Program-made: the position numbers and the translations under genes
In this document: piece after piece, positions 57,208 to 64,000 of the stretch
Layout: each line of letters starts with the position of its first letter
Numbering within the stretch: the stretch's first letter is position 1
NCBI GenBank assembly: GCA_022819745.1
Contig: JAJEGS010000011.1
Span: forward strand, 1 to 64,000
Origin: Candidatus Latescibacterota bacterium
GTDB lineage: Bacteria > Latescibacterota > UBA2968 > UBA8231
Direction of reading: 5' to 3'
DNA: 64,000 nt
The notes under the pieces: generated by a model
Told to the model about the DNA's origin: nothing
The model's input: the letters and a program-made list of their open reading frames with translations, nothing else
The model's database searches: none

Positions 57208-58704
57208 TCAATCGTCACGACGCAAGCGCTCGCGCTGCATCCATTCTTGCATGACGTGCTCGGAGCGGTCCAACAAACGCAAGTAACCGCCCTGTACCTC
57301 GCTGCGAACCTTCCCGGACTTCGGCGGTTTGTTGGGCACTGCGTTGTAGCGCCCCCTCGCCTGAGTCACCGTCCGGCTCTTGATGTCCAGCGCGACTGTC
57401 AGCACGTGCTCCCGTTCCTCGGCTCCTTCTTGCAGCGCGCAAATTGACCAGATCGCGGTGTTGCCGTCGGCGCACTGGTCTGAATACGAGACCACGCAGT
57501 GGTGCATTGCCCGGCCTTCGGCGGCCAGCTCCCAACTCGACAACAGCTCCTGCACTATCCACCGCACCTTGCCTAGTTTGTCCGTCTCGTCTTCCAACTC
57601 CCACGGCCGGATCCCACACGGCTGCCAAGATTGAAAATTGACGTATTCCTCGCGGCTCAAGTGACCGTGCCAAGCCTCGACTTGGCGCAGGAGCTTGGTG
57701 GCGCTGCGGCCCTTCATGGTAAAATTGGGCTGCGGCGGCGGTGCTTCCTCCAAGCCGCCGCCCTCCTGCACAGTGCGGCGCGGGGCGAATTTCATGTTGT
57801 GGACATAATCGACAAGCGGCCCCACCCAAGTCGGGTCCAGCATCGCGTTGTTGACTAGGAAAAGCACCACTGTACTCCAGAACTCGTCGTTTTCAAAATT
57901 GCGCCCTAGGCGGGTCTTGAGGGTCGCCTGCGCCAGAGGCCCATTGCCGCCCATGCCGAGGACCTGTGCCCAGCGCATGTTCTTTTCGACGCTGCCTAGT
58001 TGCGGCGAGCGCTGAAAGAGATGGGCCATGCGCCGCGTCAGTTTGATGGGCGCGTCTAGGTCGCGGATACTACCGCCAGAGGCTATGTGGATAAACCACT
58101 CCTGCTGCCGCAACCCCTGCTCTTCGACGCCTCCGAACCAAGCCGAAACCATGGCATTGGGCACGGGGTAACGCGCCAACAAATAGCACGCCAGCGAGAA
58201 AATTTGGTCGCTGCGCCGGGGATGGCCGCCTTTGGGGACGACGCAGCGCCACTCCTCTAAGGGGCGAATCCAGCGGCGGTGGTGACGGGCCAAGGCCAAA
58301 AGACAATGGATTAGGTGTCGGTAAGGCCCCGATCTATAGATGCTTTTGGCCGTTATCACATTCATGAATCCATCGACGTGGAAAATCAGGCGTCGGAACG
58401 CCTTGTGTGCCTCCGCGTCTTGCCCGAGCCATTCTACGACAAAGCCCTTCCAGGGGAGTTGGCCGGCGGCGAGTTGCTCTAGGGTCTGCTGGCGTTTCTC
58501 CGTCAGTGGGCGCTTAGGCGATAGGGCCTCGGCCAAGTGGTGCTCCAACCAGTTAGTGGGCTGCTCCTGATTTAGGCCGTCGTCCACGTCGCTGAGCCGA
58601 CACCAGTGCTGGTAGGATTTGAGCGATTCAAAGCCTACCCTGGCCAGCTCCTCCCAGGTTGGGACGACCGCCGCATCGGCTGCGATTTGCGGCAATCCTG
58701 TCAA
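57208..58704 (-). CDS. PcfJ-domain protein
   Basis: Roughly 498 residues from the TTG at 58704 (GAGGAG ribosome binding site 8 nt upstream). A GTG at 58713 is an alternative. The frame remains open another 100 bp upstream, but that part lies inside the MITE and is not native coding. The C-terminal 150 residues match the PcfJ family: ELLSSWELAAEGRAMHHCVVSYSDQC, AIWSICALQ, LTVALDIKSRTVTQARGRYNAVPN. PcfJ was named from a conjugative plasmid of enterococci, but homologues occur widely on chromosomes with unknown role. The N-terminal 350 residues are helical and unassigned. Confidence 0.78.
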   Translation of the reverse strand: MTGLPQIAADAAVVPTWEELARVGFESLKSYQHWCRLSDVDDGLNQEQPTNWLEHHLAEALSPKRPLTEKRQQTLEQLAAGQLPWKGFVVEWLGQDAEAHKAFRRLIFHVDGFMNVITAKSIYRSGPYRHLIHCLLALARHHRRWIRPLEEWRCVVPKGGHPRRSDQIFSLACYLLARYPVPNAMVSAWFGGVEEQGLRQQEWFIHIASGGSIRDLDAPIKLTRRMAHLFQRSPQLGSVEKNMRWAQVLGMGGNGPLAQATLKTRLGRNFENDEFWSTVVLFLVNNAMLDPTWVGPLVDYVHNMKFAPRRTVQEGGGLEEAPPPQPNFTMKGRSATKLLRQVEAWHGHLSREEYVNFQSWQPCGIRPWELEDETDKLGKVRWIVQELLSSWELAAEGRAMHHCVVSYSDQCADGNTAIWSICALQEGAEEREHVLTVALDIKSRTVTQARGRYNAVPNKPPKSGKVRSEVQGGYLRLLDRSEHVMQEWMQRERLRRDD

Positions 58705-58735
58705 CTGTCTCACTCCTCTATTATTACAACCTGAC

Positions 58736-58892
58736 CTAAGTACACGACAGTAGAGTGGTATGAGATGCTTCGCTTCGCTCAGCATGACAGCATGGGGCGT
58801 CATCACCCGTCATGCTGAGCGGAGCAAAGCGGAGTCGAAGCATCTCAAATCTTCCATGCCTAACGTCCATTGGATTACTGTCGTGTACTTAG
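58736..58892. mobile_element. MITE-like 157-bp element with 17-bp terminal inverted repeats
   Basis: Perfect terminal inverted repeats CTAAGTACACGACAGTA (58736-58752) and TACTGTCGTGTACTTAG (58876-58892). Flanking direct repeats AACCTGAC at 58728-58735 and 58894-58901 (one extra T on the right) look like a target-site duplication. Inside is a second nested inverted repeat: GAGATGCTTCG/CGAAGCATCTC outside GCTCAGCATGAC/GTCATGCTGAGC. It encodes nothing. The rest of 58705-59032 is ordinary intergenic sequence carrying the promoter of the next gene. Confidence 0.8.
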
Positions 58893-59032
58893 TAACCTGA
58901 CAAAGACGGCCATCAAGCCGCTATAATGTCAAGTAGAGACCCATTCATTACTATAGCAGAATCGGTCGCAACACGCCGTTGCACGTACCTACCAAGCCAG
59001 CTAATTTTCATCTCAATGCGAAAGGAGAGATA

Positions 59033-59830
59033 GTGACATCAGAATACAAGGTTTTGCTCATTGGCGGGCGCGGCACGATTGGATCGGGTCTGCGGACCTA
59101 TATGCCTCGGCTTGATCCGCGCTACCGCATGGTGGCCGTGGATTTGCCCGGCGCGCCAAACAAGGCGACCGAGCCGGATGCCGGGGGGGATTTTATCGAT
59201 CTCGATATTATGGAGTCGCCGGATGAATTGCGCGCGCTGATCCCCGGGTGCGACTTGGTCGTCTATCTGGCCCGAGGCGGCGGCTTGGCGGCCATGAACC
59301 AGATGACCGACTTGGTTTTTGAAGCGGTGTTGGCCCAAGATGAGCCGCCGATGATCGTCGGCTCCAGCTCGGTGCATGCGGTGGATGGGCTGTACGACTT
59401 TCACCAGCCGGGCTTCTTTTGGACCTTGGCCGAGCGGCAGTTCGACGAGATCACCGAGTGGCCCGAGCGGATTTCCGCGGCCGTGCCCGCGCATCCGATC
59501 AATGACTACGGACGCGAAAAAGCTCACGTGGAGGATTGGGCGCAGAAGGTCGCCGCCTTGGGACACAGTGCGGTTGCCATGCGCTGGGGCGGCGTCAACG
59601 CGGAAAATGAGGTTCACGTAGCGGAGCGGGGCTACTTTGCGGTCTGGTGTCACCAAGAGGACGCCGCCCGCCTAGTCCACGCCTGCTTCCAGCGGCATTG
59701 CGCTGGCGACCTGCCCAGCGGCGCGCATTACTTTGCGATCTCGGACAACACCTATAACATCTTCGACATTGAAACGCCCCGGCGCGAAGTCGGCTACGAC
59801 CCGGTGCATAACGCGGAGACGTATTATTAG
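59033..59830 (+). CDS. NAD-dependent epimerase/dehydratase-like protein
   Basis: A 265-residue extended short-chain dehydrogenase-like protein. The Rossmann motif is VLLIGGRGTIGSGL at the N-terminus, then GCDLVVYLARGGG, GSSSVHAVDG and INDYGREKAHVEDW, where the usual catalytic YxxxK reads YGREK. The GTG start at 59033 has AAGGAG at ideal spacing. The stop abuts the ATG of the dioxygenase gene (0 bp), so the two are cotranscribed. It resembles uronate-dehydrogenase-like proteins, as in the 45-kb operon. Substrate unknown. Confidence 0.8.
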   Translation: MTSEYKVLLIGGRGTIGSGLRTYMPRLDPRYRMVAVDLPGAPNKATEPDAGGDFIDLDIMESPDELRALIPGCDLVVYLARGGGLAAMNQMTDLVFEAVLAQDEPPMIVGSSSVHAVDGLYDFHQPGFFWTLAERQFDEITEWPERISAAVPAHPINDYGREKAHVEDWAQKVAALGHSAVAMRWGGVNAENEVHVAERGYFAVWCHQEDAARLVHACFQRHCAGDLPSGAHYFAISDNTYNIFDIETPRREVGYDPVHNAETYY

Positions 59831-60667
59831 ATGAATGATACTGAGAAATTTCTCTTCGACCTACAGGGCTTCCTGAAGGTCCCCGGCTTCCTCACCCTTG
59901 ACGAAGTCGATGCGCTCAATTCAGCCTTTGACGCCAATGAAGACAAGCGCGGCGAAGACGGCAATCACAACACCGGCGGCAGCGACGCGCTCGAGGGTCG
60001 GCGGCGCGGTATGTTCACGGGGATGCTCGAATGGGGAAAACCCTATTGCCTGCCCTTCCGCGCCCTGTTGGCGCACAAAAAGCTCATACCCTATCTCGAC
60101 GCGCTCTTTGGCCGCGGCTGGAAGATGGATCACTCGCCCTTTATGCTCTGCGGCGGCAAGGGTGCCGAGGGCCTGATCCTCCACGGCTCAACTAGCCGCC
60201 ACTTCAACGGCGCGCAGTACTACGCGTATGCCAACGACCAGATGCGCTGCGGCATGATCGTCTGCCAGTTCCAACTCGCCGACGTCAATGAGGGCGACGG
60301 CGGACTGTGCGTGATTCCAGGCAGTCACAAGGCCAACTTCCCGCTGCCGCAAAAAATTTGCCACTGGCAGGAGCACCGCGAGGTCGTGTACAACGTCCCC
60401 TGCACAACCGGCGACATGGTCATCTTCAACGAGGCGACTTTGCACGGCACGCTCCCGTGGACGGCCGAGCACGAGCGGCGCTCCCTGCTCTACCGCTACT
60501 CGCCCAAGTATTTGCACTTTGCCGGGGGGACGTATCAAACCAGCCAGCCCGAATGGGTGAACGAGCTGACCGAGGCGCAACAGGCCGTGCTCGAACCCCC
60601 CTATATCTACAACCGGCCGTTGGTGGAAGCCGACGGCGAAACCGTGGTGCGGCCGCGGACGGGCTGA
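59831..60667 (+). CDS. Phytanoyl-CoA dioxygenase-family protein
   Basis: A 278-residue Fe(II)/2-oxoglutarate oxygenase. Near the N-terminus is FLKVPGFLTLDEVDALN. The metal facial triad is carried by the HGSTSRHFNGAQYY region (a displaced H-x-D in which the Asp is not obvious) and by ATLHGTLPWTAEHERRSLLYRY (distal His and Arg). VIPGSHKANFP is the typical strand. Family members hydroxylate diverse small molecules and are greatly expanded in Poribacteria- and Latescibacteria-like genomes. Directly coupled to the preceding dehydrogenase gene. Confidence 0.87.
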   Translation: MNDTEKFLFDLQGFLKVPGFLTLDEVDALNSAFDANEDKRGEDGNHNTGGSDALEGRRRGMFTGMLEWGKPYCLPFRALLAHKKLIPYLDALFGRGWKMDHSPFMLCGGKGAEGLILHGSTSRHFNGAQYYAYANDQMRCGMIVCQFQLADVNEGDGGLCVIPGSHKANFPLPQKICHWQEHREVVYNVPCTTGDMVIFNEATLHGTLPWTAEHERRSLLYRYSPKYLHFAGGTYQTSQPEWVNELTEAQQAVLEPPYIYNRPLVEADGETVVRPRTG

Positions 60668-60689
60668 TCTTTTGCTCGCTGGCTGGTCT

Positions 60690-62798
60690 TTATTGCAGCA
60701 GCAGCATGAGCCTTTGCTGGGTCGCGTACTCGGTAACTAGTTCGCAGATATAGGTGCCGGTACCAGCCGGCCGCTGGTCTTGGTCCGTGCCGTCCCAAGC
60801 TACCGTCTGCACACCGACTGGCTGGTGTGCTTGGACCAAGGTTTTAATGCGCTGGCCCAGACTGTTATAGATGCTGAGGCGCACCTTGGTCGGAGCCGCC
60901 AGCGAGTAGCGGATCGTGGTGTAGGGATTGAAGGGATTGGGGTAATTTGGTTCGAGATTGAACCGAGCGGGTTGTGCCTCTGTATCGCGGATATTGGTCG
61001 CAGCGTCTAGGCGGATGGTGACGGTTTCCATATCGGGTTCGAGGGTGAAGGGTGCGGTGAACACTTCGTCGCCGAGGCGAACTTCTACTTGGTAGGAGCC
61101 GTAAAAACCCCGGCCGCTGAATTGCCCGTCGGCGTTGGTTTTACCCTGCTGGCGGGTCCACCACTGATCAAAAACCAAATCCTTGTAGATCTGTGCGTGA
61201 GGTCTAGGACTCCAGTCGGCGTTGTACAGGGCGGCGTTGGGCCGCCAGTGGGCCTTTTCCCAAAAACCCCACCACTGCAAACCAGCGACCGCGGGGTGGC
61301 TGAAGACGACGGTCATAAAGTCGCGGGTATAATCATTGAGCAGCGCTTGGTCGGTGGTGTTGATATCGAATTCGGTGATTTTGATGTCGAGGCCGAAGCG
61401 GCCAAAGCGGTCGAGCAGTGCCAGTAGCTTTGCAGGAGCCGTCACTTGGTCGCCAAAATGCCCCTGCATACCCAAGCCGGTAATGGGGGCACCCTGATTG
61501 AGCAAATACTGAATGGTTTGCTCGTAGTGGTTCTGGTGAGCTACATCTTGGCCGTTGTTGCTGAGGATGTTGTAGTCATTGAGATACAGGGGGGCTGTGG
61601 GGAGATTGCGGCGGGCAGCTTGGAACCACTCGACCATGACGTGATCACCGCTGAGATCCATGAGGTCGTGGTTGGTGTACGGCTCGTTGATCACGTCCCA
61701 CTCCTCGACCAGCCCCTCGGTGGCTTGGGTGATCTCGTCTATATGGTCGATGACGAGCGGGGGAATAGCCGTGGCTGCGTCAGCTTGGTCGGCCATATCG
61801 CGGATGCTTTGGGGCAGATTGCGCCAGCCAGGCCAGACCAAGACGTGGCCGCGCCGGTGAAAACCATGGTCCTTGAGCCAGGCAAAGCCGGCCAGCGTCT
61901 TTGCGCGACTGAAATTGGTCTGGCCCCAGTCGCCATCCCAAGGCGGCCATTTGAGGGCATTTTCGTTGGAGGCGGCGTTGAAGAGTTCTTGGACCTTGGC
62001 GCGATAGGTCTGATTTTCGGCGGTCTCGCTGGTCAGCCGCCACATCTGCAGGGCCGAGCCAAAGAGGAAGGCGTGGCGCTGCATGGTGACTTCGACTGGG
62101 GCCTCGGCCACTGGCTGGCCAGCCGAGTCGATGATTTGTAGCGTGAAATCGCCTTGGCGGTGCCGCCTGATGCGTTCCTCAGCGCTCTGTCGCCAAGCGG
62201 CGTCAGGGGCGCGGCCGGCGTAGGTCAAGCGGGTCTGGGGCAGGTCTCCTACGGATAGGCTGCTGCCGTAGTGAAGGACTTCAAAGCCGGCGATTTCAAT
62301 GGTCTGGCGACGGCTGCCGACGCCGAAGTTAATCGCGGCCTCGCCGGCGTCGTACTCGTCGATAAATTCAAATGGATAAAAGAACTCGCGCCAGGCAAGC
62401 CCCACACTGAACCCCCTGTAGAGCGATTTGTCCCAATCGGGCGCGGCCTTCTGGGCATAGACTGTGGCATAGACTTCGCCGGTTTCGTCGCTCGACTCGA
62501 TTCCCCGCGCCCAAAAGTGGATCAGGGCGACATCGCCCTTTTGTACCACGAGGGCCGTGGGGTTGCCAACTTCGACGCTCCAGGGGTCGCCCGCCTCGTG
62601 CAGCACTTCGATGCGCAGGGCTTGGTCAAATGATGCGTGCTCAACTTCTACGACCTGACTGCGGGCGCGGTTGGCGGCGTTGGGTACGCGGGCCGAGTGG
62701 AGGAAGTCGCCTTGGGTCAAAGGGATGCCGCCAGCGGGGAGCTGTGCTTGGGCGGCGTGGACGGCTAGCAAGATGGCAAAAGTGATGAATTTAAACAT
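60690..62798 (-). CDS. Secreted GH10 endo-xylanase with type-IX-like C-terminal domain
   Basis: A 702-residue exported glycosidase. The signal peptide (FITFAILLAVHAAQA) is followed by a carbohydrate-binding-like N-terminal domain (about 20-200). The GH10 barrel spans roughly 215-550, with acid/base Glu in EEWDVINEPYTN and nucleophile Glu in LDIKITEFDIN, and RRGHVLVWPGW plus WWGFWEKAHWRP lining the cleft. Then come an Ig-like domain and a C-terminal FlgD-Ig sorting domain (NYPNPFNPYTTIRYSL ... GTGTYICEL). It would cut xylan backbones at the surface. Catalytic residues look intact. Confidence 0.92.
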   Translation of the reverse strand: MFKFITFAILLAVHAAQAQLPAGGIPLTQGDFLHSARVPNAANRARSQVVEVEHASFDQALRIEVLHEAGDPWSVEVGNPTALVVQKGDVALIHFWARGIESSDETGEVYATVYAQKAAPDWDKSLYRGFSVGLAWREFFYPFEFIDEYDAGEAAINFGVGSRRQTIEIAGFEVLHYGSSLSVGDLPQTRLTYAGRAPDAAWRQSAEERIRRHRQGDFTLQIIDSAGQPVAEAPVEVTMQRHAFLFGSALQMWRLTSETAENQTYRAKVQELFNAASNENALKWPPWDGDWGQTNFSRAKTLAGFAWLKDHGFHRRGHVLVWPGWRNLPQSIRDMADQADAATAIPPLVIDHIDEITQATEGLVEEWDVINEPYTNHDLMDLSGDHVMVEWFQAARRNLPTAPLYLNDYNILSNNGQDVAHQNHYEQTIQYLLNQGAPITGLGMQGHFGDQVTAPAKLLALLDRFGRFGLDIKITEFDINTTDQALLNDYTRDFMTVVFSHPAVAGLQWWGFWEKAHWRPNAALYNADWSPRPHAQIYKDLVFDQWWTRQQGKTNADGQFSGRGFYGSYQVEVRLGDEVFTAPFTLEPDMETVTIRLDAATNIRDTEAQPARFNLEPNYPNPFNPYTTIRYSLAAPTKVRLSIYNSLGQRIKTLVQAHQPVGVQTVAWDGTDQDQRPAGTGTYICELVTEYATQQRLMLLLQ

Positions 62799-62962
62799 GG
62801 ATACTCCTGGATAGATTATTAGAAGCAGTGCGGTTTATCGTCGGTTCGCCGGTTGCCCCGTCTTTGCCCATGCCGCTATATTGCTCCAGCCACCGTGCCA
62901 CAGGAACCTCCGATAAGCTACCTGTAAGCTATACCAGTGGCCCTAACTCAGAAAGGACTCCT

Positions 62963-63976
62963 ATGCTGACCATTGCTGCCAACGATCCCCGCCTGACGTG
63001 GAGCGGAACCCTCTCGCTCAAAGAGGGGCCGGGCTGGGTCAAGCCTTGGCGCATTCCCCACGGGGATTTGGACCTGTACTCGCCTAGCGAGAGCGGCCTT
63101 GCCGGGCGGGCTGAGATGCCTTCGGGCGTGCGCGTGCGCGTGGCTACGGACGCCGAGGAATTAGTCGTCGGCTGTGAGCCGCTGGCTGAAGATGGCCGCT
63201 TTGACCTGTGCGTCGGTGGGCAGATTGTGGCCACTGCTTCGTACGCGGCTGGCGCGACTGAGGTGCGCTTCGAGGGCTTGCCGGCAGGCGAGAAATCCGT
63301 GGAGATTTGGCTGTCGCCGGCCATGCCCGTCGCCGTGCGTCACATTGCCTTGCCCGAGGGTGCACATTGCGAAAAAAGCGAGGACACTCGGCTGAAGTGG
63401 GTCGCGTATGGCAGTTCCATCACCCATTGCCGCACTGCGGGGTCGCCCGCCACCACTTGGCCCGGAGTGGTAGCTCGCGCCCGGGACTTTAACCTCACGT
63501 CGCTGGGCTTCGGCGGCCAGTGCCACGCCGACCCGTTCATCGCCCGGTTGATCCGCGACCTGCCGGCGGACTTTATCTCGGTCAAAATTGGCATCAACAT
63601 TTACGGTGCCGCTAGCCTCGGCCCGCGCGCCTTTCGCCCGGCCGTCCTCGGCACTATTGCCACCATCCGCGACGGCCATCCCCACACCCCGTTTGCAGTT
63701 TGCTCGCCGATTTGGGGCCACGACCGCGAGACCACGCCCAATGCGGTCGGCCTAACGTTGGAGCAGATGCGCGTCGAGGTTGCCGAGGCTGTGGAGGCGT
63801 TCAAAAGGCGCGGCGATGAGAATATCTACTACATAGACGGCCTCAAGCTCTTTGACGAGAGCCTCGCCGAATATCTGCCGGACAACCTCCACCCGGACGC
63901 CACCGGCTACGTGCTGATGGGAGAGAATTTTCTCAAAGAAGTGTTTGGGGTGCAGGGGGTGGAAGTGGGGAATTAG
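62963..63976 (+). CDS. SGNH/GDSL-type hydrolase
   Basis: A 337-residue esterase-like protein. The N-terminal half (about 1-140) is a beta-rich domain. The SGNH half starts at VAYGSSITHC (Ser nucleophile), then SLGFGGQCH (Gly), KIGINIYG (Asn) and DNLHPDATGY (Asp, His triad). This layout resembles carbohydrate esterases of families 2/3 and rhamnogalacturonan acetylesterases, which remove acetyl groups from plant polysaccharides, fitting the adjacent xylanase. The ATG at 62963 has AAAGGA upstream; a longer frame exists but lacks a ribosome binding site. No signal peptide is visible, so intracellular use is likely. Confidence 0.82.
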   Translation: MLTIAANDPRLTWSGTLSLKEGPGWVKPWRIPHGDLDLYSPSESGLAGRAEMPSGVRVRVATDAEELVVGCEPLAEDGRFDLCVGGQIVATASYAAGATEVRFEGLPAGEKSVEIWLSPAMPVAVRHIALPEGAHCEKSEDTRLKWVAYGSSITHCRTAGSPATTWPGVVARARDFNLTSLGFGGQCHADPFIARLIRDLPADFISVKIGINIYGAASLGPRAFRPAVLGTIATIRDGHPHTPFAVCSPIWGHDRETTPNAVGLTLEQMRVEVAEAVEAFKRRGDENIYYIDGLKLFDESLAEYLPDNLHPDATGYVLMGENFLKEVFGVQGVEVGN

Positions 63977-64000
63977 AAAAATGGAAAACAGCAAAAATGC

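Noticed and set aside
58705..58806. N-terminal extension of the PcfJ-like protein (reading MLSEAKHL)
   Set aside because: These codons fall inside the MITE's palindromic core, where the same string occurs in many genomes as an artefact frame; the coding start is at 58704 or 58713.

Overview
The window looks like a piece of chromosome from an uncultured, Gram-negative, heterotrophic bacterium of the FCB group, most plausibly a Latescibacteria/Poribacteria-like lineage. This is inferred from gene content: secreted proteins ending in FlgD-Ig/type-IX-like tails, a CBM9/DUF5916 outer-membrane protein, tripartite RND efflux, futalosine-route menaquinone genes, and many sugar-acid, sulfatase, phytanoyl-CoA dioxygenase, Gfo/Idh and xylose-isomerase-like genes. 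Most of it is GC-rich with AGGAG-type ribosome binding sites. A few islands are visibly more AT-rich (about 1-5 kb, 27.2-28.0 kb, 29.0-29.9 kb) and carry defence, toxin-antitoxin or nuclease genes. No rRNA, tRNA or CRISPR array was found.

Layout. 0-5 kb is accessory: a transposase-like C-terminus at the edge, a PD-(D/E)XK nuclease-fold protein, a WYL regulator and an AbiEi/AbiEii type IV toxin-antitoxin pair with a clear inverted-repeat operator; a TGCGAC-N7-GTCGCA palindrome occurs three times. 5-10.3 kb holds a glutamine amidotransferase, a triple-DUF5069 protein, mutM, clpP and a GT39-type glycosyltransferase. 10.3-18.6 kb is an RND efflux operon (membrane fusion lipoprotein plus two RND pumps, one enlarged by two insertions). 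18.6-27 kb has rhodanese, a siroheme-type dehydrogenase, a HAD phosphatase, a secreted M28 peptidase, a DGGGPS-like UbiA prenyltransferase, a galactonate-dehydratase-like enolase, hisS and a squalene-cyclase-like toroid protein. 27-36.3 kb has a Phd/PIN toxin-antitoxin pair, an epimerase-like TIM barrel, a second nuclease-fold protein, a choline-sulfatase-like enzyme, an FAH-family enzyme, mqnB-mqnD, an unusual enolase-superfamily protein and purM.

36.4-44.8 kb is the most interesting part. A 1038-residue protein fuses a Reg_prop beta-propeller and Y_Y_Y domain directly to a sigma-54 activator AAA+ domain and a Fis-type HTH, with no membrane segment. Just downstream are three secreted PD40 (TolB-like) beta-propeller proteins sharing a signal peptide and a short C-terminal tail. 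Two of their upstream regions carry a sigma-54 -24/-12 element, a rho-independent terminator 18-20 bp upstream of it, and, about 130 bp upstream, tandem YACG-N6-CGTR palindromes spaced exactly 21 bp apart. I read this as a self-contained propeller-sensing sigma-54 circuit controlling secreted propeller proteins.

45-49.7 kb is a catabolic cluster (uronate-dehydrogenase-like, ThuA-like, xylose-isomerase-like, Gfo/Idh, AEC transporter) with two tiny predicted membrane proteins. 49.7-50.5 kb holds a highly structured, terminator-ended transcript that may be an undescribed RNA. 50.5-64 kb has the DUF5916 protein, a glycerol-1-phosphate-dehydrogenase-like enzyme, GH26-like and GH10 glycosidases, an amidohydrolase, a methyltransferase, a PcfJ-like protein next to a 157-bp MITE, an epimerase/dioxygenase pair and an SGNH hydrolase.
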